A stretch of 64,000 bases of DNA from Sycobia sp. Sy_11 (Eukaryota; Arthropoda; Insecta; Hymenoptera; Epichrysomallidae): positions 5,706,501 through 5,770,500 of the forward strand of contig JACCIC010000015.1 of the NCBI GenBank assembly GCA_018907035.1. The letters run 5' to 3'. Below the pieces are notes generated by a model. That model saw only the letters and a list, made by a program, of their open reading frames with translations, was not told the DNA's origin and did not search any database. A program made the translations under genes and the position numbers. Positions 10,576 to 23,858 of the stretch are shown here, piece by piece (position 1 is the first letter of the stretch; every line of letters begins with the position of its first letter).

Positions 10576-10590
10576 CAGCAGGTGAGGTAA
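10576..10590 (+). other. Strong splice-donor sequence ending a possible first exon
   Basis: CAGCAG|GTGAGGTAA fits the insect donor consensus on the plus strand; an exon would end at 10581. An ATG at 10553 opens a frame that reaches the donor without a stop (MGRTIFRTS...), so the exon could be 5' untranslated or contain a start codon. No matching acceptor could be chosen. Confidence 0.35.
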
Positions 10591-11511
10591 TTTTCGCGGG
10601 TCGTTTACGAATTCACGATTATAGTTGGGTATCGAGAATTTCTCGATTGATGCAACGATTGTGCAATCTACAATATTTAAAGAACTTATTATGGTATGTC
10701 CTCTTCAACAAAATCAATGTAACTTAGTCGATCCGTGATGGGCGAAAAATTAATTGTAGATTAATTAGAATGTAAGTATGAATTTGTTGAAGGTAAGAAT
10801 TGAAATTTGAAGACGGCCGCTGGGCTTCTCACTAATACCACAGGCGAGTTTCCAGATCTTTTATTTTATGCATCTCCGCCAGTAAAATAGGTTTCTTCGT
10901 ATAATCAATATAAGAAGCTATTCTTGTATTTATATTTACGTCATCTTACATGTTTTTTTTGTTATGCATCTACGAGTAGATCAAATTGTGATCTTACTGG
11001 CTAGCCCAGTGGTCGGTTGAAGACGAAACGTATACAAACGTTATTGTTTTCCTTTAACACATATTGTAATAATGGTTCGGCTTAATGCGTCAATTGTGTC
11101 AATTTAAGGTGCGGGAGAAACGTCATAATAAAGATTTCATTTCCTATTTACCAAAATAATCACGACGTAATCAATTTAAATTATCGATATTTTGAAGAAC
11201 ACAAGATAGCGTAGAAATTTAAAATGTACGCTTTCAATAGTAAAACTTGTATACCGACAAGTATTGTACACAGATTTTTTTATTTACCTTAGGTTTTTGT
11301 CGGATTTTCTAAACAAATCAATAAAAGTAAATAAAAACGTTGCTTTGACTCTCTTTGTTTATCTCTGAAATTTGAATATCTCTTTATCTAAATATCTTTG
11401 AATATCTCTGAAACCTAGAACAACTGCGTAATTTGTAGCTCGGATTCGTAATTAACATCTAATCTCGGCATTTCAACTGTGTCAATTTTCGTAGACCTGT
11501 ATTTTCCTTAG

Positions 11512-11513
<2 letters not shown>

Positions 11514-11552
<39 letters not shown>
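11514..11552. repeat. (TA)n microsatellite
   Basis: Uninterrupted TA dinucleotides over about 39 bases. Confidence 0.95.
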
Positions 11553-11556
<4 letters not shown>

Positions 11557-11909
11557 TGTGTGTATGTATATCGACAAACAACAAGACTTTCTTCTGCCTC
11601 GCACATTTTTATTGTAAATCGCTATCGATAATTAAAATTTTACGAAACGAATTAAGTTTAAAAACTCGCTAATTAATTCCTTCATTTATTGTGAGGGCAT
11701 CTGGAAAATATCAGAAGTCTAAATATAAATGTTATCTATTAAAATAAATTCCGAGGGATCAAAAGATATTAAAGCTGAAATAAAGTCAGAGTTGCTGTAC
11801 GAATCGAAACGTTGAATATTTAATTAACGATGAATATGCACGACACTTCGCCCCGGTCTCCGAGCAGCTGGATTTACTTATATATCTATATACATATATC
11901 TATATGTAC

Positions 11910-11910
<1 letters not shown>

Positions 11911-11956
<46 letters not shown>
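11911..11956. repeat. (TA)n microsatellite
   Basis: About 46 bases of TA dinucleotides, preceded by degenerate TATC/TACA units. Confidence 0.95.
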
Positions 11957-11960
<4 letters not shown>

Positions 11961-12329
11961 CTGCGTTTCGATCAAAGGATTTCGATTAAAAAGTCTTTCG
12001 TAAAGAAGTATAAAGAAGAGAGGGGAGGGGTAAAAACCTAGATCTTCGGTGAGTACATATATAAGATTGTGCAATAATATCTCGGCAGTCTGTCTAAACT
12101 TTGTGGAAGTGCGCGGGCGTAAAAGCAGAGAGTATAAAAAAGATCCGCCATTGAACTCAAGTCCAAAACTGTTAGCGCTGATCCGTGCTTATATATATAT
12201 ATATATACTTACACGTATATATATATCTCGATGAGGAGGCCGTAACTCCTTTCAAGTATATTCCAACGTTCGACTTTACAGCATATCATATCGCGCGTAT
12301 TATGTATGTATAGATAGGTTATAAGCCGG

Positions 12330-12830
12330 CCAATGCCTCATAGCGCCAGCGCGGCCAGCCTAATTGTGTTAATTCCCACTATCGGACTCTCGAGGAGGCT
12401 CTCTTGCAATTCTCACCCCCGCCACCGTCCGCCGCCCAACGGAAGATCGTGCAGCGCGCGATCTCAACCGACCGAAAGAGAGGAATACACGGGGAGGGCG
12501 GTCGGTACGGGGCGGAAACTTTCTTCATTCGTAAAAAGGGGGCCGAGGAGCCTGCGCCCACGTTGAAATGTAAAGGAGAGGCGTCTTTTCTTCCATAGAG
12601 GCGCATCTAAGCGAAGAGCCTCGCCTTTCAGCGCCTTGCCGGTCTCGGTTGTTTTTTTTTTTTTTTTTTTTTTTTTGCTTTCACTCCGGCTCTTTCTTTC
12701 GACCTCTCGCTCTCCCGGGGCCTGCCGCTGTGTGTATGTATATATATAATGATTAAGTTGGCTCTCTGGCAAGAGGGGCGGAACATAAGGAGGGGAAAAT
12801 TTTTCCCGCTTCGCAATTACGTAAGGAAGA
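12330..12830. promoter_or_regulatory. GC-rich island
   Basis: GC-rich patch in AT-rich surroundings, with short frames on both strands and a 25-base T run at 12652-12676. No coding evidence. Regulatory role inferred only from composition. Confidence 0.25.
12652..12676. repeat. Poly(T) tract
   Basis: Twenty-five consecutive T. No retroposed gene or SINE body could be identified next to it. Confidence 0.9.
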
Positions 12831-12976
12831 ATGCCCGACTAATCGTCGTTGTAGGCGTATAAAAATGCGCGGCACAAACCGTGGGAACGTATAAATTATT
12901 ATTTATTCATGGATGTATATATGCGTTATACGGCTTGCGAATTTCGAGCATTGATGAATCTGAAAAGATATAATAA

Positions 12977-13020
<44 letters not shown>

Positions 13021-15545
13021 GGACCAATTATGTTTCTGGCGTAATACCCAACGTAAACTAGCCAATGTGAGAAATTTAAGCTTTCAACTACATTTTATCG
13101 GATAGAATTTCCAGAATAAATTTTCTTTAAATATTGCAAATTTTCATTCGTTAATTTTGTTGTTAATAATTTATATATAGACTGAGCTTTGTTATGGATT
13201 TGTATGTCAAGCGAGACTTGCCCTATCTTATTGTGTATGGCAAGCCCCAAGCGGCTCCTTGTATCTGCAAAAATTGCGATCTACTTCAGGATGTAAAGCC
13301 ACACTAATTTGTAACATTTATGAACTTAGTATTTGGTTCGACTTACGAGGTAAAATTTTATCTATCGGAGGATCATTCAATTTAACTTCTAATCTTAATT
13401 TAATTATTATCCACTTTTTCCTCCACTCAAGAAATGGAACTTTCTTATACTAGTTTTTTTTTTATCAAACATTGTTCATTTATTAAAATAAGAGTATTCC
13501 AGTAAGTAAGAGCAGTGTGTACTATACGGATTAAATGAATAAAAAATAATTAATCACCGAAATATTAAAATAGTAATATATATTTATTATACCAATAAAT
13601 AAATTCAGCAAATGCTTGTAATTCAAATGAATACAATTAAAAAAAAAGAATTAAAATCCTATAATCGTCACAAGCAAATGGAATAATTTTATCCTTTGCC
13701 AACGTTTCCAACTTCGAAGAAGGTCCTTATCAAAGCAGAATTTGAAAAAAATTTCTTGTATATATACTTGCTGATACAATTCGAATAACTGAAGTCTTCC
13801 AGATTCATACTTTGACTCTTCTCTACAGTATTACACTTATATGAGATTATTATGCAACTTGTATTTCCATCTTTTCTTGGTCATCTAAATGTATTAAAAA
13901 GTTTAGATACAAGACATTTTTTTCATAATATTTTGTCTTGATGAGGGCCGTTCTACGCTGAGAAAAAAAACAAATTATTCCATTTTTCCTCCTCTGCCTC
14001 GTGTGCGTATATGAATTCATTTAGCCGAAATTCCGATTTAATCTCATTGTATGTACCAACAAGAAAAAATTCACCGAATTGCGTATTTCCACTATAACTT
14101 GTACACTTATCTCAATCCGATGAACTTTGAAATCTCTATAAAATATTATTGAAAACGAAATTTTTCCCGCACAAAATATTCATCAAGTCTTGGCGATACC
14201 TTGGTGAAACGCACATGCGAACTTATTGGAGGTTACGTTCTTCCCCGCGAAAGGTCGCTGTATAACAAGACATTTATTCCTAGTTGAGTTTTTCGGATGT
14301 GGACGAACGCCATCTGTTCGTAATCGATTTACTTTAATAATTACTACACTAAAATTTTGATAAATACTGCTATAGAGTAATATTTAGAAAGCTAACTTTT
14401 TTTGTACTATGTTTTATAGTAATTTCTTAATTTTCCAAAAAGTGTGCCAGAATTTTACTAGGAATTTCGAAAAAGGTCCTGCTACCCTATTATTATACTT
14501 TCAGACATAATTTATTGAGGTATTTGAAAAATTTACTCCAAATTTACTCCAATTGCCTGCCTGCGGGCCGAACGGCTCGAGCAATCATTCTCTTTAAACA
14601 GAAAATTGTTGACTTTTCATTTCACACCTTTACCATAGTTTTTCATATTAATTATGGATTAATTCGTTCATTTTATTTTTCTAATTATTTATGAATGATA
14701 ACATTAACATAGATAAGTAAAAGTTCGCGCAAATAATTTTATCGAAATTGCCCGAATAAATTTTTCATAACACGTGGACGAACAGTTCTCATGGGCATAA
14801 AAACAAAATCTGCTGCAAATACTTAAATGGCACAAGTGGAGGTGAAAATCGACTTTTTCAAACGAGGACGATGATTAAACACAAATATTAAAGCCAAATA
14901 TTAGAAATTTTGAGGATTCCAATATCAAAATAAAAATATATCTTTGTCCCAATCTTTGATGATCTCATTAACCTGATTCTTAAATTATTAAGCCCGGCAT
15001 ATCAATGTAAATTGTCGTATTGAACAGCCGTTGGTTAGAATTAGCGTGAAAATCTAAATCAATGCGAATTTATATGGAGCTGCTTAATATTCTCTATACG
15101 CCACAGCCTTAATGATCGCGCGCCATGGGAAATGCTTTAATCTTTTCGGGGCGCGCCCGGCAACTGCAGAGACAAATTATACTTCTATACGTTTATACAA
15201 TGGCGTGCTTCTGTATATAGGCTAATTAAATTTGCATGCAATCTGGTTGGGTATTTAACTGTTTTTAATGCTTCGAAGTTAAAATTTAACAGTTATTGTC
15301 ACTATTTGATCATTTTTGATAACTTTTAAAACCGCCCCTGAATTTTTGTTCTGGAGCAGGTTGTAATTATTATTATGGAGCAACAAACGTTAACTACATT
15401 GATTTTATTAAATTAGAGTGGATTTTAATAAATTATTTAATACGAGTCTTTTACAATCTATAATTGTTGTATTTAAAATTAGAAATGTTCAATTTAAAAA
15501 ATAATTAACAGAGAATATTTGTTTGACTTACATATGTTGACTTAC
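12831..15545. other. AT-rich non-coding stretch
   Basis: Contains a (TA)n tract at 12982-13016. A 36-codon plus-strand frame at about 13194-13304 has a CICKNC cysteine cluster but no other support. Nothing else is recognisable. Confidence 0.55.
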
Positions 15546-15702
15546 AGTATCTATGTAAGAAACATCACCTTCAACAAGATTTGAGAAGGGCTTGAAAGAA
15601 AAACTAGAAAATTGTATCGAAATGATATTAACCAAAGCTTGCCACTGTCTTTGATTTAAGCCCAATTGAGCGCCGTATAAGTCACTTGAAACATAAGTAA
15701 GT
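15546..15702 (-). CDS. Orphan coding-like exon (tentative)
   Basis: On the minus strand an acceptor (TTGTTTCGTAG| at 15703) and a near-perfect donor (ACT|GTAAGT at 15545) enclose 157 nt that are open in one frame. The translation looks protein-like (SSDLYGAQLGLNQRQWQALV early on, and FKPFSNLVEGDVSYIDT at the end). The entering phase is 2 and the leaving phase 0. I recognise no domain and found no partner exons nearby. It could be an exon of a long gene, an exon of a decayed copy, or chance. Confidence 0.25.
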
Positions 15703-16250
15703 CTACGAAACAATATTGTCTTCATACACATGAATTTTACTCGGTTAAAATGTTCGTGTAAAATGACGAATAAATTTCAATTATTACTTCACGATCGTTC
15801 TGGATATATTTCACGTAAATATTTTGAATTAATTAATTGTTTCTCGAATTTAATCACCTTAGCGCTTTTTAAGATGAAGAATTTATTAAGAATAAGGTCA
15901 ATAAACGAAACGATTTATTTTTAACTATTTTTTTAACATTTCTTATGTAAATGAATTTTTTACCCCGATGTTAACTCGTTATCCCTATTAATAAGAAATA
16001 ATTGTATTTTGCGATTATGTTCTGAATTTGTAATAGCGTGACTTATAATTCACCGGTAGTGTGGAAAATTTGGAAAATTATTGGGTCGCATTAAACTAAT
16101 GAATGGAAGAATATTTTGAAGAAAAGAAAAGCTAGAACCCGAATATATCGTACCATTCGTTAGCATAAATAACGCCGAACAAAATGCGATTCTGTTTGTA
16201 TTCGACGGCAACAACTAAGAATAGTATCGATAGTACTTAAAAGCCGGTGA
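15703..16250. other. AT-rich non-coding stretch
   Basis: No feature seen. Confidence 0.5.
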
Positions 16251-16752
16251 AAAGATTCCAGGGACTCCCGAGGAGTTGCTAAAACTAAGGGGAGAGCCCC
16301 TTGGCCCGCCCAGCCTCTCTCTCTCTCTCTCTCTCTCTCTCCCTTTCAAGAAGCTCTTCAAAGAGCTCTCGGGGTCGGTATAAAAAGAGGGTAGGGGGTG
16401 AGAAAAAAGCTCCGAGAAGCAACTCGAAACCCATCGACGACCCCTTCTCCCTCCTTCAACCCACGATGTAACCGCGGGCTAATGGGGCAAAAGAGCAGCG
16501 CGCTCTATGGGCATATAATGTAGGACAAGAAAAAGCAGAGAAGAAAAGTACAGGGCGCGCGACTCGGCGAGAGGGGAGGGGGTTGCACGTGTAATGAGAC
16601 TTGAAACAGAAGCGAATCGCGGAGAGGATCCAACAAACCTCCCTCCCTCCCATGCTCCCTTGAAATCTGATTAGCGGTCTGCGAACGAGAGTCACTGAGA
16701 GCGTGTATATACACACATACATAGGGTGAAAAGGTCATCTCGTATATGTGTA

Positions 16753-16754
<2 letters not shown>

Positions 16755-16847
<93 letters not shown>
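16755..16847. repeat. Compound (TA)n(GA)n microsatellite
   Basis: About 39 bases of TA pass directly into about 54 bases of GA without interruption. Confidence 0.95.
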
Positions 16848-16850
<3 letters not shown>

Positions 16851-17341
16851 GATTGGCGGTCATGTGTGCAGCATGTTATAATCAACCTCCAACTCTTTGC
16901 TATGTACCCTCGGCCTTCGAGAGAAAGGGAAAAAGTGAGAGTGGCAAAGAGAGAAGGAGAAAGAGTAAAAGAGTAAGAGAGAGAGAGAGAGAGAGGGGGG
17001 CGGGAGCGAGTGCAGTACGCACGGCAGGCGGCTGGCGCGCGGAGAAGAAATGAAAAGATCCCTTTGTAACTTCTTTCTGCGCAGTGTTAAATAGTTAATC
17101 CAGAGGGGGTGCGGGAAAGGCGGGAAGGGGCGCGGGCTGCTTTGCCCGAGATCTTCATTCGCACGTTATAATTTTCCCCGCTGTAATTCCGGTGCGTTAT
17201 CTCTCTTTTCTTGTGCCGCTGCGCGAGGGCGTACGAGCGCCTACCTCTCCGCTCCACCGCAGTTTTTCTTTGCGCGTGCGGTTCCCTCGTCCCACCCCCC
17301 GGTCGTCCCAGTGACTAATTCGATGGTCTTCTGACCGCCAG

Positions 17342-17343
<2 letters not shown>

Positions 17344-17379
<36 letters not shown>
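17344..17379. repeat. (CT)n microsatellite
   Basis: About 36 bases of uninterrupted CT. Confidence 0.95.
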
Positions 17380-17383
<4 letters not shown>

Positions 17384-18563
17384 CCTCCCCCGCTTTTGGG
17401 ATCATTATAATTAAGGCCTGTAATAGGGTTTAGACCCTCTCTTCTCCTATTACGCGGGGAAACAGAGAGAAAGAGAGAGGCCTGCAACCGGTAACACGTA
17501 CCATTTCAAAGCTCCCTGCTATTAAAAGTACGCGTAAAGGCCGACAGAGGGAGCCTACATTAGCGGATACATTTCTTGTGTCCGTATACAGTACTTTTTG
17601 AGAGTCAGGGGCCGTTTCGACGGGATGCGTTTACGTTTCGTTAAAATGTTGCACACCCCCTCCCTCTCCCGCGAGTAGATTAATATCCGTTAATTACTTT
17701 ATCGCCGCCTCGGCCGAGCCCCTGGGGCGGTTAATCGAATCAACCTGCTCGATTATGCGTGGCGGCAGCAAACTGCAATAAAAAAGAAAAATTATTTCTT
17801 TTAAAATCCGACGGCCCCTTATCTAATAATTGAATCTTGTCGAATAGTCGACGCGGTTGTTTCCATCTTTGTACAGTATTCAGAGGTCTAATTTCTCAAA
17901 TCAGCCAAAATCCGATTACGGAATATCATAAAAGCGATATTCATCGGATCGATTCCGGCAGGCAGATTAAATCATTAATGTAAATTTAAAATAGCTTCTC
18001 CCCCCGTCGTTGGAATTATGAAAGGTTGTTAATTTTTAAGGATGCATGCGATTTAAATGCGCGATTAACTTTAAACCAAATTAGGTATTTATGATCTTAT
18101 GATGTTTGAATTTTTAATTCGTATGCCGCTCAGAGCTTATAATCCAATGAAAAATTCGTGCGGCAACAAAGCGAATTCGTATTTTGACTAATTAGGGCCC
18201 TTCAAAATTATCGTCGTCTGCGCTTACAATTTCGTACGGTTATTATGTTTTTTGAATTAGCTCGGAAAAAAGCAACGTTATTCTCTCGAAACTATGCCGA
18301 AATTACACATCTGGACGTCGGGCAAAGGGATAAAAAAAAAATCCGGACTGTAAAAAATTAAGTACCTACTCGCCGTGTATATATAGGGATCTCGAGGGAA
18401 AAAAGTTCTTTGAAGTAGTTACAATAATGCGCCGACATTCCGACCCTTTTTTTTTTAGTTACAGACTACCTAGCTTCATTTTGTACCTTACTGTATCTTG
18501 CCGAATGAAATTTACTATACTTTTAATGGATTTTGCATGTGTACCTCGGTGGATTACAGCCAG

Positions 18564-18564
<1 letters not shown>

Positions 18565-18607
<43 letters not shown>
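18565..18607. repeat. (TA)n microsatellite
   Basis: About 43 bases of TA dinucleotides. Confidence 0.95.
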
Positions 18608-18609
<2 letters not shown>

Positions 18610-18718
18610 CCAAAACATTCTATAATCACGACAATTCAATTTTGTAAGGGTTCATCCGTACCTCATCAATGACTAAACTTACAAATCTTATTATCTTAAT
18701 TTCATAACATTTGACTAT

Positions 18719-18720
<2 letters not shown>

Positions 18721-18770
<50 letters not shown>
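18721..18770. repeat. (TA)n microsatellite
   Basis: About 50 bases of TA dinucleotides. Confidence 0.95.
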
Positions 18771-18773
<3 letters not shown>

Positions 18774-19250
18774 TAAATATAAATATGCGCGAAAACTTAG
18801 ATGAGATATATTGTATGGTTCTATGGCTGAAAAATGGTGAAGTTATATTTTCTGTAATATTGATAAATATTCTTTATATAGTTAATAAAAACATTTTTCT
18901 TTTTTTTTTCTTAAACAGAATTTCTATTTAAATAAGAAAAAAAAAACATATTTCCTATTAGATAACGTGCAAAATTCCGTTTACTTTGTAAAATTCTTTG
19001 TACTTCCAAAACTAACATCTCAATCTCCGTTAAGTTAAATAATCATGGCATATCTTTCAAAATTCAAAAAATTTGCGCCAGCCTCCTTAAAGGGAATGAG
19101 AAACGCGACATCTCCGCTAATTGTTTCTTTTTTACAATCCATCTCTATGCGATTAACATTGCTAGAAATCCATCATCCGCCAGCATCCGTGAAAGAAGTT
19201 TCGAGCTTTCGACGAAAAAAAAAGTAGGTATTGAAAGCGCAATGATGCTA

Positions 19251-19357
19251 ACGAGCTCGAATTCAGGGGAGAGCCTGTCGCTCCGAAGGTCGACTTGATA
19301 AACTGCGCCGGGTCTCTGAAAAAAGGCCAAAGTAGAAAAGAGGCTGGGAGGGAGATG

Positions 19358-19413
<56 letters not shown>

Positions 19414-19605
19414 TTGACGGGTGCGGGAGGGAGGGATATTTTATAGGGCTTTATTCCTTTGTGGCCACACTTCGCAGGCGCGATTGTGCGGCGACCGGGT
19501 ATTCAAAGTGGCGCGGGCTTGGAAACGTTCCAGGGGCCGATACCACGAGGGTGTGACGGGACCGCGGTCGAGGAGGACGGGGGCCAGTATTACAGCCAAA
19601 TAAGC

Positions 19606-19653
<48 letters not shown>

Positions 19654-19655
19654 CA
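19251..19655. promoter_or_regulatory. Small GC-rich island bounded by GA and TA repeats
   Basis: A (GA)n tract at 19359-19411 and a (TA)n tract at 19608-19649 flank about 200 bases of GC-rich sequence. Short frames on both strands are not credible genes. Confidence 0.3.
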
Positions 19656-22200
19656 AATATTTTTACAGATGAGCTAATCATACACATGGAAAAAAATTTC
19701 CATTTCCATATACATTAATAAAACACAACGTATACTATCTGTATACGAAAACATATGCTATCGATATAGTATGTACTGTCTACTAAATTTTAAGATAGTA
19801 TAATACAGTATAATAAATAGACAGCGTTCTCATAAGTTAAGTTCTCAATTCCTACCAAACATTGGCAGAATATATAGTAATTTTGTAATTTTGAACGAAT
19901 ATAGGCGTAAATAGTAGCTTATAAAGCCAATTGGCCAAAAACAAACGTTCATTGCATGAAAACTAAAATTACAGCCGTGGCACCTCCTATAGCACAGTGT
20001 GTATATGGATTGAACTTGTTTTTTTTAACATTATTTATTTGCATGTTGTACTATATTTTATAACCACATAAAACACTAAAAACCAGAATAAATTTGATGT
20101 AATTTTTTTTCTTTACCTTTTTTTTTAAAGCACTTGATATACTTTAAAAAAAATTGAAAATTGTTTACTTCTCTGAACAATTGCAATACGTGTCTTTTAC
20201 ACGCAATATAATTATCGCATCAGCCGTAAACGACTGTCTTCTCAGCGCATTTAATTGTTATGTATTATTTTCTAGTACTCGGCCACCATAAATTCGCACT
20301 TCAGAGTCGCTTTTGCGGCCGATAAGTATCCTATTATGAGCCGTCAATGAAGCGCTAATTTCAGATCACACTTAATATAAAAAAAAAATTTTAATCTTAT
20401 TAATTTTATTATCGATGAATATTATATTTATTGAACTTATACCCATAAATAGAAAATTCGTACATCCTTCAATTCTAAGAAATTATTATTTCATTATTTT
20501 AGCTCCATTTACTATTAGAATATGTTATGCTACTAAATTTATATTATATATTATTTGTTTACGAATAATTGGAAGTTTAATAATTTGATTCTTATATTTT
20601 ACAAGATTTAGAGATAATATACTCTCAATAATCGAATCCAATTTTTTAATAAATTCTTCAATTTAAATTTTATTTATCATGTCGTTAATATTTATCATAA
20701 TATGAAAAATGGAGTTTTACATGCTTTGGGGATTTTTAATTTTAAAAAGAAGCTTAACTATTCATAATTTATGGTTATTTACAGTGTTCTCATATTAATC
20801 ATAATAACTGTCATTATTAAATAATTATTAATAAAAAAATTCGAATTACGAAACATTAATTATGGGAACATCTTGAATAAAATATAATAAACTATTTAAT
20901 ATTATTTACTCTTCTTTAGTAAAATTACATGCTCCTTTAATCATCTCAGTTGGATTAAACTGTCCATTCTTTATTATTGTTTTGCCATTTCCATATCATA
21001 AAATAAATTTTATGATATGGAAGATACGGGAATAGAATGCAAACTTAAATTAGTATTAACACTTCTTCCAAATGTGATGTTCTTCACAGCACTATCCCCT
21101 TGTAAAACCGTTTCGATAATGTGGAGGAAACTCCATGATGGAGTTTTATGGTCTTAATACTACGGTAACGCTTATTTCGCTTCGCTTTTGATGTATTTCA
21201 TTGTTTTTTCTTAGACAAATTTTTAAAGATCTCCCAATTTGACTAATCTTCACTATGTTTTAATTCTCCTCTCCATCGCTAGTATAGCAAATTATATTAA
21301 AATTGCCAATGGAAAATATTTTTTAACCCCAAAGCCTGCATTACGATTAGCATTAAATACACTTGGTGCAATTAAAATACATACGTAAATTATAAATGTC
21401 TACGTGCTTTGGTTACGCCGCCTGTACGTAGAAATAATAACTTTGGCTTGGGGACAGCGACACTTTTTCTGTGCGATATCTGCTGCTATTTACGCCTACT
21501 TTCATTATTTGAAAATGTATGATAAATTACGAGAGAGAAAAATTTTGCATGGCCCTTTCTCCCATTAGCTCGCAATAAGGCGTGGTCTGGTTTTTGGGTC
21601 GGCAGCGTATTCGCCTTGCATAATATTTTATTAAAATAGAGAATATATGTTATCAGGCGGCGACACGCAAACCTTAGCTTGCGCGTACCTAAAAATTGTT
21701 TTCTTTAGTGTATGATTAGAAGCATTAAATCTAGAAGCAGGCCAACTTCGTAACTAAAAGTTGTTTTTTCTTCAGTTTCTTTGAAAATTTTTTTCCATGC
21801 GACAATGTCATTATGATTTAAGGAACATTTTTTCAAATGCCGAAAAAAAAGTTATTTCTAAATTTATATCAAATTTGTTATATAAGTGCGTATATAGTAA
21901 TTGATTTTTAATCGTAGTTAGATGGTGTATTATATATGAGATTTTCAAGACTGCTAGATCGAGAAATCAGTTGATTTTTGACGTTTTTAATGGATACATG
22001 AGATATTTATAATTGAACAAGTATTTAATGTAGATTTTTATTTCATTTTTATTTTAGACAAGAAAAGTTATTCAAGGTTATTTCGAGATAAATTATTCGA
22101 TGAATTGGAGAGCGACGAGCCAAATCCAAAAGACAATTCGATTTTCGCGGCAAGATAAGCTATAAAATCCTCTGCATTCACGATCGATTCACGATTAATC
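19656..22200. other. AT-rich non-coding stretch
   Basis: Includes a possible mitochondrial-like fragment (20455-20665, listed separately). The rest shows no recognisable feature. Confidence 0.5.
20455..20665 (+). pseudogene. Possible nuclear copy of mitochondrial ND5 fragment (very tentative)
   Basis: With the invertebrate mitochondrial code (TGA as Trp, AGA as Ser, ATA as Met) one frame stays open for about 65 codons and gives a hydrophobic protein with PFTISMCYATKFMLYIIC and FTSFSDNML. These vaguely resemble the C-terminal part of insect NADH dehydrogenase subunit 5. With the nuclear code the frame has an internal TGA. AT-rich DNA can imitate mitochondrial sequence, so this is weak. Confidence 0.2.
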
Positions 22201-23190
22201 TCGCTTGAAGAATGCAAAAACTACAAGTTTCGGCAAAACAAGGGAGGGGTGGAAGATGATCAGCTGCAATCCCCTTGCGGCGCGTATAAATTATTCGTCC
22301 TTAGGCCAAATTGTATCCAACGAGCAGACGCGACGATGGGAGGGCGATGGGAGGAGGAATTTACCGTAAAAGCTCGGCAATCGCGCGCGCTCAATGAAGT
22401 ATTCGGACGGCTGGAACCGGCGAGGACAATCGGCGGAGAACAAAGTCCGCGGCGGCATATAGCGACATTGCGTAATTTTTCCACGCGCCCCGCATTCCTC
22501 GGACGGAGCCTACTTTTTCATCTCCCCCGGCATTGGGAAAAGGAACTTCCGCCTATTTTCCCAACCCTCTACATCCCCTTCGGCATGCGAAGCGGCGGCT
22601 TAATAAGGCTCGCGTCCGCATAACGAGCCCGTATTATTTAGGAGTGCGCCGCGCCCCGCTTTAACTCTTTCTCTCTCGCTCACTCTCCCCATACACCCCC
22701 CCCCCTTACACTGGACGGATAGGTTGGTAACTGCGTTCGGTCGTTTCGCCGGCAGGACTCGGAGTATGGAGATACAGAGATAGGGAGAGAGAGGGAGCGC
22801 GCGAGAGAGATGAGAGCAGATTCGGCGCACTTTGTCCATAATTTAGTTAAGAGCGTCATGCGTGTGACGTGAGCGGCACGGTAAAGGGGCGGGGGGGAGG
22901 AGGAGGGAGGCAGAATGGATCGGGAGACAAGTCAAGCGCGAATAGAACTGGCGCGGGGCCAAGCCGGAAGCTCGACGCGACCGGGTGGCGGGGATGGGGA
23001 GGGGGGGGTGGAGAGCGAGAGAAAGAGACAGATCCGTGTAAGTGACTTATTATCCGGCGTTTATGCGCGCACCTTTGCCTACGACACCCCCGACCCCCCC
23101 CCCTGCTTCACCGTGTACCGCTGTCTGGCTGTCTGCGTGTCCGCAGTTCGCGCGCGCTTAAATACTTCAAACGCGTAATGGCATTAACCA
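22201..23190. promoter_or_regulatory. CpG-rich island
   Basis: GC-rich with many CpG, long C and G runs (about 22697, 22890, 23003, 23094) and GA-rich blocks. Frames up to 124 codons exist on both strands but none has protein-like character. It ends just before the (TA)n at 23216-23269. Regulatory role inferred from composition. Confidence 0.35.
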
Positions 23191-23210
23191 TTAAGTTTCG
23201 CCGACAAGAC

Positions 23211-23215
<5 letters not shown>

Positions 23216-23269
<54 letters not shown>
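23216..23269. repeat. (TA)n microsatellite
   Basis: About 54 bases of TA dinucleotides at the right border of a GC island. Confidence 0.95.
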
Positions 23270-23271
<2 letters not shown>

Positions 23272-23809
23272 AACTCTTGAAGTGGATCCCGAAAAGACGA
23301 GCGCAAGTCTTGGGTTTGTTCTCGACGCAGTCGGCATGGGGTGAAAATGGTGGATGGTTATATACAGTTGTATGCGCGTTGTGCGGATTACCGATGTGGC
23401 TGTGGGCATAGATAGCGGAACCTGTTTAACAATCGCAATGAAATCAGTAAATATTGGACTGTTACTTGGTAGCATTGCAGAAGATGTTTTTAACATTGTG
23501 ATAAAAATTACAATCAATATAAATATAAATGATTTTTTATTTACTTGTTTATTTCGTTAAACTAGATAAACTTACATTGATATAAGTGGCTAATTCTCAA
23601 TGTTACAGTTGAACAAATCACTAAGCGCAAGCAAATGAAGTAACGTGTGCGTAATTCTGGTGAAACAAAAGAAACATAATAAATATAGAAAACATTTGAA
23701 AGTATACGAATCTATAAATAATTTTTTCCATATTTTATAAATAAATCATTAGTATCCCGAATTGGAAGTTTTATTCCATTTTGATCTTTTTTTTCTTTCC
23801 ATTCAAAAA

Positions 23810-23858
<49 letters not shown>

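Larger units (their letters stand above)
10582..12300. other. AT-rich stretch with (TA)n tracts
   Basis: No supported gene. It carries (TA)n microsatellites at 11514-11552, 11911-11956 and about 12190-12226. Reading frames here are strings of Ile-Tyr codons made by the repeats. Confidence 0.6.
16251..17780. promoter_or_regulatory. GC-rich island with GA/CT tracts
   Basis: GC-rich, purine/pyrimidine-skewed sequence with (CT)n at 16315-16341, a compound (TA)n(GA)n at 16755-16847, degenerate GA units at about 16920-17000 and (CT)n at 17344-17379. TATAAAAAGAGGG at 16379 is TATA-like on the plus strand. GA tracts are binding sites for GAGA-type factors in insects, so a regulatory role is possible. 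No exon found. Confidence 0.35.
17781..19250. other. AT-rich stretch with paired (TA)n tracts
   Basis: Two long (TA)n tracts, 18565-18607 and 18721-18770, lie about 115 bases apart. No gene found. Confidence 0.6.

Noticed and set aside
11886..12074. Frames made of Ile-Tyr strings here and at the other (TA)n tracts
   Set aside because: They are translations of TA dinucleotide repeats, equally open on both strands.
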